DNA from: Albidovulum sp.
GTDB taxonomy: Bacteria; Pseudomonadota; Alphaproteobacteria; Rhodobacterales; Rhodobacteraceae
Direction: 5' to 3'
Assembly (NCBI GenBank): GCA_030837825.1
Contig: JAUQYB010000053.1
Span: 1-42,856 of the forward strand
DNA: 42,856 bases
This document shows, one piece after another, positions 28,039 through 38,625 of the stretch. Every line of letters begins with the position of its first letter. Position 1 is the stretch's first letter. A model generated the notes under the pieces. The model ran no database searches. It was not told where the DNA came from and saw only the letters and a program-made list of their open reading frames with translations. Both the position numbers and the translations under genes were made by a program.

Positions 28039-29339
28039 TCAGCCCTTCCTGCGCGAAAGCCAGTCCTCGATCCGCGCCACGATGTCGGCGGCCAGCGCCT
28101 CGTCCTCGATCTCGGCGATGGCGTCGGCAACGAAGGACAGGACCAGAAGCGCGGTCGCATCCTCCTTCGGCACCCCGCGCGAGCGCAAATAGAAAAGCGC
28201 CGTCTCGTCGATCGCCCCGGTGGTGGAGCCGTGGCTGCACTTCACGTCGTCGGCGTAGATCTCCAGCTCCGGCTTGGCGAGGAACTGGCTGTCCTCGTCC
28301 AGAAGCAGCGACTGGCTGATCTGGTAGCCGTCGGTCTTCTGCGCGCCCGGCCTGACCAGGATCTTGCCCTGGAACACGCCCTTCGCGCCGTGCTTCAGCA
28401 CCTTCTTGAAGACCTGCCGGCTTTCGCAGCCCTCCGCCGCATGGGTGACGAAGATGGTGTCGTCGTGGTGGAAGGGCCCGTCCGCCCCGTCACCGATCGC
28501 GGCGCCGGCGATATGGGCCACCGCACCGTCGCCGGCGATCTGGATCACCGCCTCGTTGCGGGTCATCCGGCCGTTCGCCGTCAGCGTGAAGGACTTGAAC
28601 AGCGCCCCCGCCGCCACGCGGGCGAAAAGATGGGTGATCATCGCCCGGTCCAGCGCCCGGCCCTGCGGGCGCAGGTGGTGGAACCGCGCGCCCTCAGCCA
28701 GGTCCACCTCGATCACCAGGTTCGACCGTGCAGCCGGGGTGCCGGTCTCCAAGACCGTCAGTTCGGCGCCCTTCTCGAGCCGGATCACATGGTGCAGCAC
28801 CGCGTCGGACGCCTCCGCCGCCTGCCGGTAGGCGATCTCCACCGGCCGCGCCGCCTTGCCGGTGACCCGGATCAGCAGGCCATCGGCCGCCGCGGCGGTG
28901 TTCAGCGCGGCAAAGGGACGGGCGACCGGCGCCTGCCCCTCGGCCTCCAGAACGCCGTAAAGCGACTTGGCCCAGTGGATGTCGGCGCGGTCGGCCTCGG
29001 CCAGCCGCTCGATCTCCACCCCCGCCAGCGCCGGGTGGTCCGAGGCCCCGGCGTCGAAGACGCCGTCGGTGAAGACCAGCCGGACCCTGTCGCGGCCCTC
29101 GAAGATCGGCGTGTCGGCGCGCAGGGCGGCCCCGGGCACTGCATCGGCCGCGTTGAACGGCGCCGGATCGGTCCAGCGCCAGTATTCGTCGCGCCGCCCC
29201 GGCAGGCCCATCGTGCGGAACCGCGCCAGCGCCTCGGCCCGCGCCGGGCCGCTGAAGCCACCCCTCGGGAGCACCAGCGCCGCGGCCCGCGCCGCGGTCG
29301 CAGCCAGCCGCGCATCATCCTTCCGCTGCGGGGCCGCCA

Positions 29340-29340
<1 letters not shown>
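28039..29340 (-). CDS. sufD: Fe-S assembly scaffold subunit SufD
   Basis: A 433-residue beta-helix protein that forms the SufBC2D complex with SufB and the ATPase SufC. The C-terminal region carries the family signatures EIYADDVKCSHGSTTGAID and LFYLRSRGVP; the His in KCSHG is the conserved SufD histidine near the SufB interface. The start codon overlaps the sufC stop by one base (TGATG), so the two are coupled. Length is normal. Confidence 0.96.
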
Positions 29341-30095
<755 letters not shown>

Positions 30096-30189
30096 CTTGT
30101 CCTCGTTCAAATGGCAGACGCGGCCAGCGGGCGCATTGCCCGGGCCGCAGGGATTGGGAGTGTCGGGTGGATCAGCCGGCCAGCGCCGG

Positions 30190-30708
30190 TCAGCCTGCGG
30201 GGGTCACGCGGAAGTCGCGGCCTTCCTCGGCCATATGCGCGGCATAGTCCGCCGAGAAGAGCTGCGACCAGACCTCCGGCGCGTTCGACGCCACCGCGGC
30301 CTCGCCGAAGTGCATCACCACGCAGCCGACGACCAGCGCCTGGATGCGCGCCCGGCTCGACAGGTGGAAGATCACGATCAGCACCAGCGCCAGCACGAAG
30401 GCGAACAGATACATGCCCCGCGCACCCAGATCGTAGAACGCCTTCGGCAGCCCGTCGATCTGCGCCAGATGGAAATAGGCGATGCGTCCGACCAGCACCG
30501 CCGACATGCCGCAGAGGAAGGCGATCACCACCATCAGCTTGTCGGCCAGCGTCCGCTTCGGCTTTGCCGGCTGGGTGCCGAATTTCTGCTTGTAGGCCTT
30601 GTGCGTCGCCTTGCCCAGAAGGTCGGCATGCTCGAACTGCCGTCCGGCCTGAATCCGCGTCAGCCGCGCGGCAAAGGCATTTTTCTGATCGAACGTCATC
30701 GACGACAT
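30190..30708 (-). CDS. Hypothetical membrane protein in the suf operon
   Basis: A 172-residue protein with no recognised family. A basic, soluble N-terminus (about 1-56, AFAARLTRIQAGRQFEHADL) is followed by two firm membrane spans at about 57-79 and 97-116, a possible third near 122-136, and a polar tail. The start at 30708 has GGGG at seven bases; in-frame codons further upstream lead into low-quality sequence. Its position between the UPF0145 gene and sufC matches hypothetical genes seen in suf operons of relatives, so a link to Fe-S or iron metabolism is plausible but unproven. Confidence 0.7.
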   Translation of the reverse strand: MSSMTFDQKNAFAARLTRIQAGRQFEHADLLGKATHKAYKQKFGTQPAKPKRTLADKLMVVIAFLCGMSAVLVGRIAYFHLAQIDGLPKAFYDLGARGMYLFAFVLALVLIVIFHLSSRARIQALVVGCVVMHFGEAAVASNAPEVWSQLFSADYAAHMAEEGRDFRVTPAG

Positions 30709-30867
30709 GGCACGGCCCCGGATTCTTCCCCGTCGAGGCGCAACATGGCTGCGATTCAGGGCGGAATTCAGGCGCGAAAAGCGGGATTTTCGCGGCCCGC
30801 CGGCCTTCCTTCCGCCGCAATGCGGCATCTGACGCAACATCACGCCGGATATGCAGCGAAAGTCCCC

Positions 30868-31179
30868 TCATCCCAGACTCACCGCCGTGCCGGAGGCCGA
30901 GACCATCAGCATGTTGTTGATCACCTCGTAGTCGAGATCGACGCCGACGATGGCGCCCGCACCGAGCATCGCCGCGCGCTCCTGCATCTCGGCCAGCGCG
31001 GTCTCCCGCGCCCGGCTCAGCTCCTGCTCGTAGGCCGCCGACCGCCCGCCGACCACGTCGCGCACCGCGGCGAAGAGGTCGCGGAAGATGTTGGCGCCGA
31101 GGATCGCCTCGCCGGTGACGATGCCGTGGTAGCGGGTGATCCGCTGCCCCTCGACCGAGGGCGTGGTGGTGACGATCAT
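30868..31179 (-). CDS. UPF0145 / YbjQ-family protein
   Basis: A 103-residue protein with the UPF0145 (DUF74) fold. Motifs are [43 protein letters not shown] and [15 protein letters not shown]. Members form pentamers; a heavy-metal-binding role has been suggested but not settled. The start at 31179 has GGGAG nine bases ahead. It sits between sufB and sufC, which interrupts the usual sufBC order and hints at a role tied to metal or cluster handling. Confidence 0.9.
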   Translation of the reverse strand: MIVTTTPSVEGQRITRYHGIVTGEAILGANIFRDLFAAVRDVVGGRSAAYEQELSRARETALAEMQERAAMLGAGAIVGVDLDYEVINNMLMVSASGTAVSLG

Positions 31180-31222
31180 GGCTGTCTTCTCCCAGGGATT
31201 CATCCGGTCCATAAGCGGGGCG

Positions 31223-32755
<1,533 letters not shown>

Positions 32756-32792
32756 GATCTTTCCTGTCCTTCCATGCCTGGCCGGCCGAGCC

Positions 32793-33881
32793 TCAGGCGG
32801 CGCGCGCGGCGAACCGCGCCCGCGCCGCGAGCCACTGCGCGGCAAAGCGGTCCAATTCCTCTTCGGTCGTCGCCGGGCCGATCGACACCCGGATCGCCGA
32901 GGCGGCCGCCGCCTCGCCGAAGCCCATCGCCTTCAGCACCCGGCTGGTCCTGACCTTGCCCGACGAACAGGCCGAGCCGGCAGAGATCGCGAATCCCTGA
33001 AGGTCCATCTGCATCACCTGCGTCTCGCCCTTCCAGCCCGGCGTCACCAGGCACGAGGTGTTCGGGAGCCGCGGCCCGTCGCGGCCGACGATCACCGTCT
33101 CCGGCGCCCCGGCCGCGATGCGGGCCTCGAAACCGTCGCGCCGCGCCCGCACGGCTTCCCAGACGCCGCCGTCCAGTTCCGCCAGCGCCGCCCGCGCCGC
33201 GGCGGCGAAACCGGCACTGCCGGCGACGTTCTCGGTGCCCGACCGCCGCCCCATCTCCTGCCCGCCACCGGGCTGGAGGGTCGCGATCTCCTGCCCCTCG
33301 CGCAGGATCAGCGCGCCGACGCCCTTCGGCCCGCCGATCTTGTGGGCTGAGACGATCGCCATCTCCGCCCCCGACCAGCCGAAGGCGAAGGGGATGCGCC
33401 CCACCGCCTGCACCACGTCGAGCAGGAGCCGCCCCGCCCGGGCCCCGCCAAGGGCATAGCCCTCAGCATCGCGCGCGGGCGGCTCGGTGATCACGCCGGT
33501 CTCGGAATTGGCCAGCCCCATCGCCAGCACCGCGCCCGCCTCCCCGCCGTGGTCGCCGCCGCCGTGGTCGCCGCCGTCGCGGGCGTGCGCCAGCAGGCAG
33601 TCGTGCGAAGTGCCCTCGACCCGCACCGCCGCCGCCGGCCGGCCCGCCAGCACCCGCGCCGCCTCGGTCGCGCCCGAGGTGAAGACCACCTCGCGCGGCA
33701 GGCAGCCCAGAAGCGCCGCCACGTCCTCGCGGGCGCCCTCGACCACCGCCCGCGCCGCCCGCCCCTCGGCATGGACCGAAGAGGGGTTGCCGACAAGGTC
33801 GAGGGCCGCGAGCATCGCCTCCCGCGCCTCCGGCCTCAGCGGCGCCGTCGCGTTCCAGTCGAGATAGACCCGACCGCTCAT
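32793..33881 (-). CDS. iscS: Cysteine desulfurase, NifS/IscS-like (group I)
   Basis: A 362-residue PLP enzyme. PLP lysine is Lys181 in [10 protein letters not shown], and the active cysteine is Cys305 in [11 protein letters not shown]. It is shorter than E. coli IscS (~404), with compressed sequence after SGATEA and a His-Gly insertion [10 protein letters not shown] at 104-113. The operon thus carries two desulfurases of different classes (this and sufS), as in other Rhodobacterales. The likely ribosome site AGAAGG lies in a 17-bp tandem repeat immediately upstream of the ATG at 33881. Confidence 0.92.
   Translation of the reverse strand: MSGRVYLDWNATAPLRPEAREAMLAALDLVGNPSSVHAEGRAARAVVEGAREDVAALLGCLPREVVFTSGATEAARVLAGRPAAAVRVEGTSHDCLLAHARDGGDHGGGDHGGEAGAVLAMGLANSETGVITEPPARDAEGYALGGARAGRLLLDVVQAVGRIPFAFGWSGAEMAIVSAHKIGGPKGVGALILREGQEIATLQPGGGQEMGRRSGTENVAGSAGFAAAARAALAELDGGVWEAVRARRDGFEARIAAGAPETVIVGRDGPRLPNTSCLVTPGWKGETQVMQMDLQGFAISAGSACSSGKVRTSRVLKAMGFGEAAAASAIRVSIGPATTEEELDRFAAQWLAARARFAARAA
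33543..33572. repeat. Imperfect CCGTGGTCGCCGCCG repeat within iscS
   Basis: Two copies of CCGTGGTCGCCGCC encode Gly-Asp-His-Gly-Gly twice (residues 104-113 of the IscS-like protein). The repeat looks like a local slippage product in a surface loop. Confidence 0.7.
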
Positions 33882-33932
33882 GACCCCGCCTTCTTCATGA
33901 CCGCGCCTTCTTCATGATCCCGCCTTCTCCGT
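33882..33932. repeat. 17-bp tandem repeat carrying the iscS ribosome site
   Basis: Three units abut the iscS start: GACCCCGCCTTCTTCAT (33882), GACCGCGCCTTCTTCAT (33899) and the diverged GATCCCGCCTTCTCCGT (33916). On the minus strand each of the first two presents ATGAAGAAGG, so both an ATG and an AGAAGG ribosome-site core are repeated. As the unit is not a multiple of three, only the last ATG (33881) is in frame with iscS. Confidence 0.85.
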
Positions 33933-33945
33933 TGCGAAATACCCC
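33924..33945 (-). repeat. Dispersed intergenic element, copy 1
   Basis: On the minus strand this reads GGGGTATTTCGCAACGGAGAAG and matches the element at 38568-38590 in 18 or so positions. Elements of the form GGGNTATTTNGCAACGG(A)GAAG next to GC-rich stretches recur between genes in Rhodobacterales, from general recollection. It supplies the purine-rich 3' end ahead of a gene start. Confidence 0.55.
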
Positions 33946-34032
33946 CGCCGGAGGCGCCCCGAGCCGGAGCCGCAGGGCGGAGGCGAGAGCGGAGGAATGG
34001 CGCGGAACGCGCCGCGCTATGGTCCCTGCCGC

Positions 34033-34491
34033 TCATTCGTCGACCACCTGGAACAGTGCCGGCACCGCCGGGCAGGGCTTCAGCGTGTTGCCGATCACGT
34101 CGGAAAGCCGCGCCTGGTGCAGGAAGACATAGACATGCGCCGAAAGCCCCTCCCAGAGCCGGTTGGCCATCGACTGCGCCCGGCTCCCCGACACGCCGCC
34201 GGTGGCCCCTGCCCCGGTATGGAGCGCGCTCACCGTCTCGTCCACCGCCTCGAGGATCTCGCTCACCCGGATCTCGGAAGGATCGCGGGCAAGCCGGTAG
34301 CCGCCGCCCGGCCCCCGCACCGACTCGACCAGCCCCGCCCGCCGCAGCTTGACGAAAAGCTGCTCGAGATAGGGCAGCGAAATGTCCTGCCGCTTCGAGA
34401 CCGCGGCAAGCGAGGTCATCTGGTCATCCCGCGCCGTCGCCAGATCGGCGAGCGCCACCATCGCATAGCGACCCTTGGTCGAGAGTTTCAT
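34033..34491 (-). CDS. iscR: Rrf2-family regulator, IscR-like without the usual cluster ligands
   Basis: This 152-residue regulator has a winged-helix domain (MKLSTKGRYAMVALADLA, QDISLPYLEQLFVKLRRAGL, VRGPGGGYRLA) and a dimerisation helix. E. coli IscR binds its [2Fe-2S] cluster through three cysteines near 92-104. Here that loop (HTGAGATGGVSGSRAQS) has none, and the only cysteine is Cys140 (LKPCPAV). An IscR of this unusual type has been described from Rhodobacter sphaeroides. It heads the Fe-S operon and probably represses it according to cluster or iron status. Confidence 0.92.
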   Translation of the reverse strand: MKLSTKGRYAMVALADLATARDDQMTSLAAVSKRQDISLPYLEQLFVKLRRAGLVESVRGPGGGYRLARDPSEIRVSEILEAVDETVSALHTGAGATGGVSGSRAQSMANRLWEGLSAHVYVFLHQARLSDVIGNTLKPCPAVPALFQVVDE

Positions 34492-34572
34492 GGGCCTCCA
34501 CCCCGCAAAGACATTGACGCCGGGGGCAAGCGCGCTTAACTGCGTTCCACCCGGACACCGGCCGCGCCGGCG

Positions 34573-34587
34573 TTTAGAACAGTTCTA
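34573..34587. promoter_or_regulatory. Irr-box (ICE)-like palindrome over the iscR promoter
   Basis: TTTAGAACAGTTCTA contains the perfect palindrome TAGAAC-A-GTTCTA (34575-34587), which matches the alphaproteobacterial Irr/ICE pattern (TTAGAA...TTCTAA, from general knowledge). It covers the -10 box of the iscR promoter, so bound Irr would block polymerase and tie suf expression to iron/haem status. Confidence 0.55.
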
Positions 34588-34610
34588 GGGTGCCTGAGCA
34601 AAATAGTCAA
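34582..34610 (-). promoter_or_regulatory. Promoter of the iscR-suf operon
   Basis: On the minus strand TTGACT (34610-34605) and TAGAAC (34587-34582) are exactly 17 bases apart, giving a leader of about 80 bases before the iscR ATG at 34491. The spacer TATTTTGCTCAGG is a plausible Rrf2/IscR contact region. The divergent hydrolase gene begins at 34666. Confidence 0.75.
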
Positions 34611-34665
34611 GAATGGCCCTGCCGAATTTGACGCGCCCCGGCGCCCGCACGAGAGAAGACAGGCG

Positions 34666-35325
34666 ATGCCCGAAGTGATCTTTGCCGGCCCCGAAGGCCG
34701 GCTCGAAGGCCGCTACCACCCCCAGAAACAGCCCGACGCGCCGATCGCCATCATCCTGCACCCGCATCCCCAGTTCGGCGGCACGATGAACAACCGCGTG
34801 GTGCACCGGCTGCACTACGCCTTCCACGAACTCGGCTTCACCGTGCTGCGCTTCAACTTCCGCGGCGTCGGCCGCAGCCAGGGCGAATATGACCAGGGCA
34901 TCGGCGAGCTTTCCGATGCGGCCTCGGCGCTCGACTACCTGCAGGCGCTCAACCCCAATTCCAAGCATTGCTGGGTCGCGGGCTTTTCCTTCGGCGCGTG
35001 GATCGGGATGCAGCTTCTGATGCGCCGGCCCGAGATCACCGGCTTCATCAGCGTGTCGCCGCCGGCGAACATGTATGACTTCTCCTTCCTCGCGCCCTGC
35101 CCGTCCTCGGGGCTGATCATCAACGGCACCGCCGACCGGGTCGCCGCCCCCAAGGACACCGCAAGCCTCGTCGGCAAGCTGCGCGAACAGAAGGGCATCA
35201 CCATCACCCACGACCAGATCGAGGGCGCCGGCCATTTCTTCGAGAACGAGGCCGAACACATGATGCCGATGATCTCGCGGGTGCAGGACTACGTCCGCCG
35301 CCGGCTCGGCGAACAGACGCGGTAG
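34666..35325 (+). CDS. Alpha/beta hydrolase
   Basis: A 219-residue serine hydrolase of the dienelactone-hydrolase-like or short-chain type. The nucleophile elbow is GFSFGAW with Ser108, the acid is probably Asp157 (NGTADRVA), and the base is His190 (EGAGHFF). HPHPQFGGTMNN and FNFRGVGRSQGEYDQG are typical of a widespread proteobacterial family of unknown substrate. GAGAGAAG precedes the ATG by seven or so bases. It is divergent from iscR and followed at once by two overlapping genes. Confidence 0.9.
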   Translation: MPEVIFAGPEGRLEGRYHPQKQPDAPIAIILHPHPQFGGTMNNRVVHRLHYAFHELGFTVLRFNFRGVGRSQGEYDQGIGELSDAASALDYLQALNPNSKHCWVAGFSFGAWIGMQLLMRRPEITGFISVSPPANMYDFSFLAPCPSSGLIINGTADRVAAPKDTASLVGKLREQKGITITHDQIEGAGHFFENEAEHMMPMISRVQDYVRRRLGEQTR

Positions 35326-35328
35326 GCC

Positions 35329-35568
35329 ATGCCGACGACCGAGGAACTTGGCATCGCACTCGCCGAGGACGTGCTGAAGGCGGTGGCCGAGACCGGCGAC
35401 GAGTCGATCGTCGGCGAGGTCAACAAGATCGTCGAGGCCGCGTCCTCGGCGCTTCAGGAGGCCTACATGGCCGCGGTCCGCGCCCAGCGGGCCGAGGCCA
35501 AGGCGCGGGTCTTCCTGGACCAGCGGCTTCGCCGCGCCCGCGCCGCCGGCGCCCGCTCCGAGGGATGA
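35329..35568 (+). CDS. Small helical hypothetical protein
   Basis: A 79-residue, charged, mostly helical protein (EDVLKAVAETGDESIVGEV ... AVRAQRAEAKARVFLDQRL) with a likely C-terminal coiled coil. There is no signal peptide or membrane span, and I recognise no family. It starts three bases after the hydrolase stop and overlaps the next gene by four bases, so it is expressed with both. Coding is supported by this tight coupling. Confidence 0.7.
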   Translation: MPTTEELGIALAEDVLKAVAETGDESIVGEVNKIVEAASSALQEAYMAAVRAQRAEAKARVFLDQRLRRARAAGARSEG

Positions 35569-36176
35569 GCGGGGGCGGGAAGGCCGGCGAGACGGGCGGG
35601 CGGCTCGACGCCCAGCTAGCCTTCCTGATGGAGGCCGACCGGCTGAAGCAGGTGCTGCGCGCCACCACGCTCGCCGACGGGTCGCGGCGCGAGAATTCCG
35701 GCGAACATTCCTGGCACCTCGCGCTCTATGCGCTGGTGCTGGCCGATCAGGCCGGGCCGGGCGTGTCGATCGACCGGGTGATCCGGATGCTGCTCCTCCA
35801 CGACCTCGTGGAGATCGACGTGGGCGACGTGCCGATCCAGTCCGCCAACGGCGAGGCCCACGGCTCGGCGGCGACGCGCGCGGCCGAGGCGGCGGCGGCG
35901 GACCGGATCGTCGGCCTCCTGCCCGCCGACATCGGCCTGGGGCTCCGCGCGCTCTGGGAGGAGTTCGAGGCCGCCGAGAGCCCCGACGCCAGCTTCGCCA
36001 AGGCGCTCGACCGGGTGCAGCCGGTGCTGCACAACATCGCCACCGGCGGCGGCACCTGGACCGAATACGGCGTGACCTTCGACCAGCTCGAGGCGCGGGT
36101 CGGCCAGAGGGTCGCCCGCGGCGCGCCCGCGGTCTGGGCCCATGTGCGCGGCCTTGCCAAAGGCTTCTTCGGCTGA
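35565..36176 (+). CDS. HD-domain phosphohydrolase (YfbR-like 5'-nucleotidase type)
   Basis: A 203-residue HD protein. Metal ligands are His48 (SGEHSWHLAL), the His79-Asp80 doublet (LLLHDLVEIDVGD) and Asp149 (ALDRVQPVLHN). The layout RRENSGEHSWHLALYAL plus EIDVGDVP is that of the HDDC2/YfbR-like deoxynucleotidase group, which removes phosphate from deoxynucleoside monophosphates. Substrate is inferred from family only. It starts inside the preceding small gene (ATGA overlap). Confidence 0.9.
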   Translation: MSGGGKAGETGGRLDAQLAFLMEADRLKQVLRATTLADGSRRENSGEHSWHLALYALVLADQAGPGVSIDRVIRMLLLHDLVEIDVGDVPIQSANGEAHGSAATRAAEAAAADRIVGLLPADIGLGLRALWEEFEAAESPDASFAKALDRVQPVLHNIATGGGTWTEYGVTFDQLEARVGQRVARGAPAVWAHVRGLAKGFFG

Positions 36177-36254
36177 TTTCGCTTTGCCTGACTCTCCCAT
36201 TGCGGTAGTCTCCGGCCCGTGACTGGGTGCCGGTGGCGAGTTGACGGAGATCAG

Positions 36255-37214
36255 ATGGACGGAACCGCCACAACGCCAGGAACGGCCTGGGCGCCTCCGA
36301 CCGCAAACACCCCGGCCGCGGACGACTCTCCCGCCGCGCGCAACGCGGCGCTTGACCTGTTGCGGCTCGCCGCGGCACTCGTCATCGTGCTCTTTCACGC
36401 CAAATCCCCCGGCGGCGGGTGGATGCCCGCGGCGATGGGTGTCTTCACTGCGCTCATGGCCGTTCTCGCAATGACCGGGCGCGACCGAGGATCGCTCGGC
36501 GCGGCGGCGCGGCGGCGGGCCGGCCGGCTGCTGCGGCCTTTCGCGATCTGGGCGGCCATCTACCTCGGCCTGCGTCTTGCCGACGCGGTCGCGGCGCACC
36601 AGCCGCTCGGCGCGACCGCGGCCGGGTGGTTCCCGCCCGAGGGCACGATGGGGCCGCTCTGGTTCCTGCCCTTCGCCTTCGCGGCCTCGCTCTCGCTCCT
36701 GGCGCTCCGCCGCCGGGTGCCCGGCATCGCCACCCCCCGGCTCGTGCTGCCGCTCGCGACCGCCGGCTCGGCGCTCTGGCTGGTGATCCTGGACCGGAGC
36801 GACCCGGCGCCCGGCATCGCGGTCTTCCTCGCCTACGAACCCGCGCTGTTCTTCGGAGTCGCACTGGCCGGCGCCGCAGCAAGCCCGGTCTGGCTCGGCC
36901 TGTCCGGCGCCGCGGCGCTCGGGCTCGGCCTGATCCTGCGGGCCTGGGGGACCGGCGGCACCGAGCAACTGGTGCTGTCGGTGCCGCTCCTCGCCGCCGC
37001 GCTCGCCTTCGGCCCGCCCGGCACGCGGGCCACCCGCGCTGCGGCCGACCTGTCGATGGCGGTCTATCTTCTCCATGTCGCGGTGCTGGCGGTGATGCTG
37101 CGGACGATGCCCTTTCCGCTCGGCTCAATGGAACTGGGGGCAGCGGGCTTTGCGGTCTCGGCACTGCTCGGCCGCGCCCTCCTGCGCAGCGGGCTGGGCC
37201 GCCTCGTCTTCTGA
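36255..37214 (+). CDS. Acyltransferase-3 family membrane protein
   Basis: A 319-residue protein with about ten hydrophobic segments. The N-terminal LDLLRLAAALVIVLFHAKSPG matches the start of acyltransferase-3/OafA-type proteins, with the catalytic His in LFHA. GPLWFLPFAFAASL matches the second family block. Such enzymes acetylate or acylate surface sugars. The start at 36255 has GGAG five bases ahead; a GTG at 36219 is less likely. Its target is unknown. Confidence 0.75.
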   Translation: MDGTATTPGTAWAPPTANTPAADDSPAARNAALDLLRLAAALVIVLFHAKSPGGGWMPAAMGVFTALMAVLAMTGRDRGSLGAAARRRAGRLLRPFAIWAAIYLGLRLADAVAAHQPLGATAAGWFPPEGTMGPLWFLPFAFAASLSLLALRRRVPGIATPRLVLPLATAGSALWLVILDRSDPAPGIAVFLAYEPALFFGVALAGAAASPVWLGLSGAAALGLGLILRAWGTGGTEQLVLSVPLLAAALAFGPPGTRATRAAADLSMAVYLLHVAVLAVMLRTMPFPLGSMELGAAGFAVSALLGRALLRSGLGRLVF

Positions 37215-37224
37215 TCCGGCTTTC

Positions 37225-37242
37225 GGTATACCAACGCATACC
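37225..37242. promoter_or_regulatory. GGTATACC palindrome upstream of icd
   Basis: GGTATACC (37225-37232) is a perfect 8-base palindrome, and a related GCATACC follows at 37236-37242. The TGGTATACCA-like core is common in GntR/FCD-family operators. It lies about 80 bases before the icd start, so it may be an operator for central-carbon control. Confidence 0.3.
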
Positions 37243-37307
37243 ATCTTTCCCCGCGCCCGCATTTCCGCTAAGACCGGCCAGCGAGTCACCCCAAGGCGGA
37301 GAGAAGC

Positions 37308-38519
37308 ATGTCGAAGATCAAGGTGGACAACCCCGTCGTCGAACTCGACGGCGACGAGATGACCCGGATCATCTGGGACTTCATCAAGAAGAAGCTGATC
37401 CTGCCCTACCTCGACATCGACCTGAAATACTACGACCTCGGCATCGAGGAACGAGACCGCACCTCCGACCAGATCACCGTCGACGCCGCCAACGCGATCA
37501 AGAAATACGGCGTCGGCGTGAAATGCGCGACGATCACGCCCGACGAGGCGCGGGTCGCGGAATTCGGCCTGAAGGAGATGTGGAAAAGCCCCAACGGCAC
37601 GATCCGCAACATCCTCGGCGGGGTGATCTTCCGCGAGCCGATCATCTGCCGCAACGTCCCCCGCCTTGTCCCCGGCTGGACCAAGCCGATCGTCGTCGGC
37701 CGCCACGCCTTCGGCGACCAGTATCGCGCCACCGACTTCCGCTTTCCCGGCAAGGGCAAGCTGACGATGAAATTCGTCGGCGAGGACGGCACGGTGATCG
37801 AGCGCGAGGTGTTCAACGCCCCCGCCGCCGGGGTGGCGATGGGGATGTACAACCTCGACCAGTCGATCATCGACTTCGCGCGGTCTTCGTTCAACTACGG
37901 GCTGATGAAGGGCTGGCCGGTCTATCTCTCGACCAAGAACACCATCCTGAAGGCCTATGACGGCCGCTTCAAGGATCTGTTCCAGCAGGTGTTCGATGCC
38001 GAATTCGCCGACCAGTTCAAGGCCAAGGGCATCACCTACGAACACCGGCTGATCGACGACATGGTGGCCAGCGCGCTGAAATGGTCGGGCGGCTACATCT
38101 GGGCCTGCAAGAACTATGACGGCGACGTGCAGTCCGACACCGTGGCGCAAGGCTTCGGCTCGCTCGGGCTGATGACCTCGGTGCTGCTGACCCCGGACGG
38201 CAAGACCGTCGAGGCCGAGGCCGCGCACGGCACGGTGACGCGCCACTACCGCCAGCACCAGCAGGGCAAGGAGACCTCGACGAACTCCATCGCCTCGATC
38301 TACGCCTGGACCGGCGGGCTGAAGCACCGCGCCAAGCTCGACGGCAACGCGCAGCTCGCGAAATTCGCCGAGACGCTGGAGCGGGTGACGGTGCAGACCG
38401 TCGAGGACGGCTACATGACCAAGGATCTCGCCCTTCTCGTCGGGCCGGACCAGAAATGGCTGACGACGATGGGCTATCTCGAGAAGGTCGACGAGTATCT
38501 GAACAGGGCACTGGTCTGA
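37308..38519 (+). CDS. icd: NADP-dependent isocitrate dehydrogenase, eukaryotic-type homodimer
   Basis: A 403-residue TCA-cycle enzyme converting isocitrate to 2-oxoglutarate with NADPH. It is of the subfamily II (eukaryote-like) type: [23 protein letters not shown], the substrate loop [35 protein letters not shown] and [15 protein letters not shown]. It is full length and has GGAGAG ahead of the ATG. Confidence 0.98.
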   Translation: MSKIKVDNPVVELDGDEMTRIIWDFIKKKLILPYLDIDLKYYDLGIEERDRTSDQITVDAANAIKKYGVGVKCATITPDEARVAEFGLKEMWKSPNGTIRNILGGVIFREPIICRNVPRLVPGWTKPIVVGRHAFGDQYRATDFRFPGKGKLTMKFVGEDGTVIEREVFNAPAAGVAMGMYNLDQSIIDFARSSFNYGLMKGWPVYLSTKNTILKAYDGRFKDLFQQVFDAEFADQFKAKGITYEHRLIDDMVASALKWSGGYIWACKNYDGDVQSDTVAQGFGSLGLMTSVLLTPDGKTVEAEAAHGTVTRHYRQHQQGKETSTNSIASIYAWTGGLKHRAKLDGNAQLAKFAETLERVTVQTVEDGYMTKDLALLVGPDQKWLTTMGYLEKVDEYLNRALV

Positions 38520-38544
38520 CCAGGCTGCACCGCGGCCGGACGAC

Positions 38545-38561
38545 GGGGGGCGCTGCCCCCC
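38545..38561. repeat. GC hairpin after icd, part of an intergenic element
   Basis: The perfect 7-bp stem GGGGGGC/GCCCCCC (38545-38551 with 38555-38561) has a 3-base loop and no T-run. It leads directly into the dispersed element at 38568-38590. It may stabilise the icd mRNA end. Confidence 0.6.
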
Positions 38562-38567
38562 GCACCC

Positions 38568-38590
38568 CCCGGGATATTTGGCAACGGAAG
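38568..38590 (+). repeat. Dispersed intergenic element, copy 2
   Basis: CCGGGATATTTGGCAACGGAAG closely matches the copy upstream of iscS (33924-33945, opposite strand). Both lie just before a gene start and after GC-rich sequence. Confidence 0.55.
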
Positions 38591-38625
38591 ATGTGCAGGG
38601 CAAAGCCGACCGGGCGCAGCGGACG

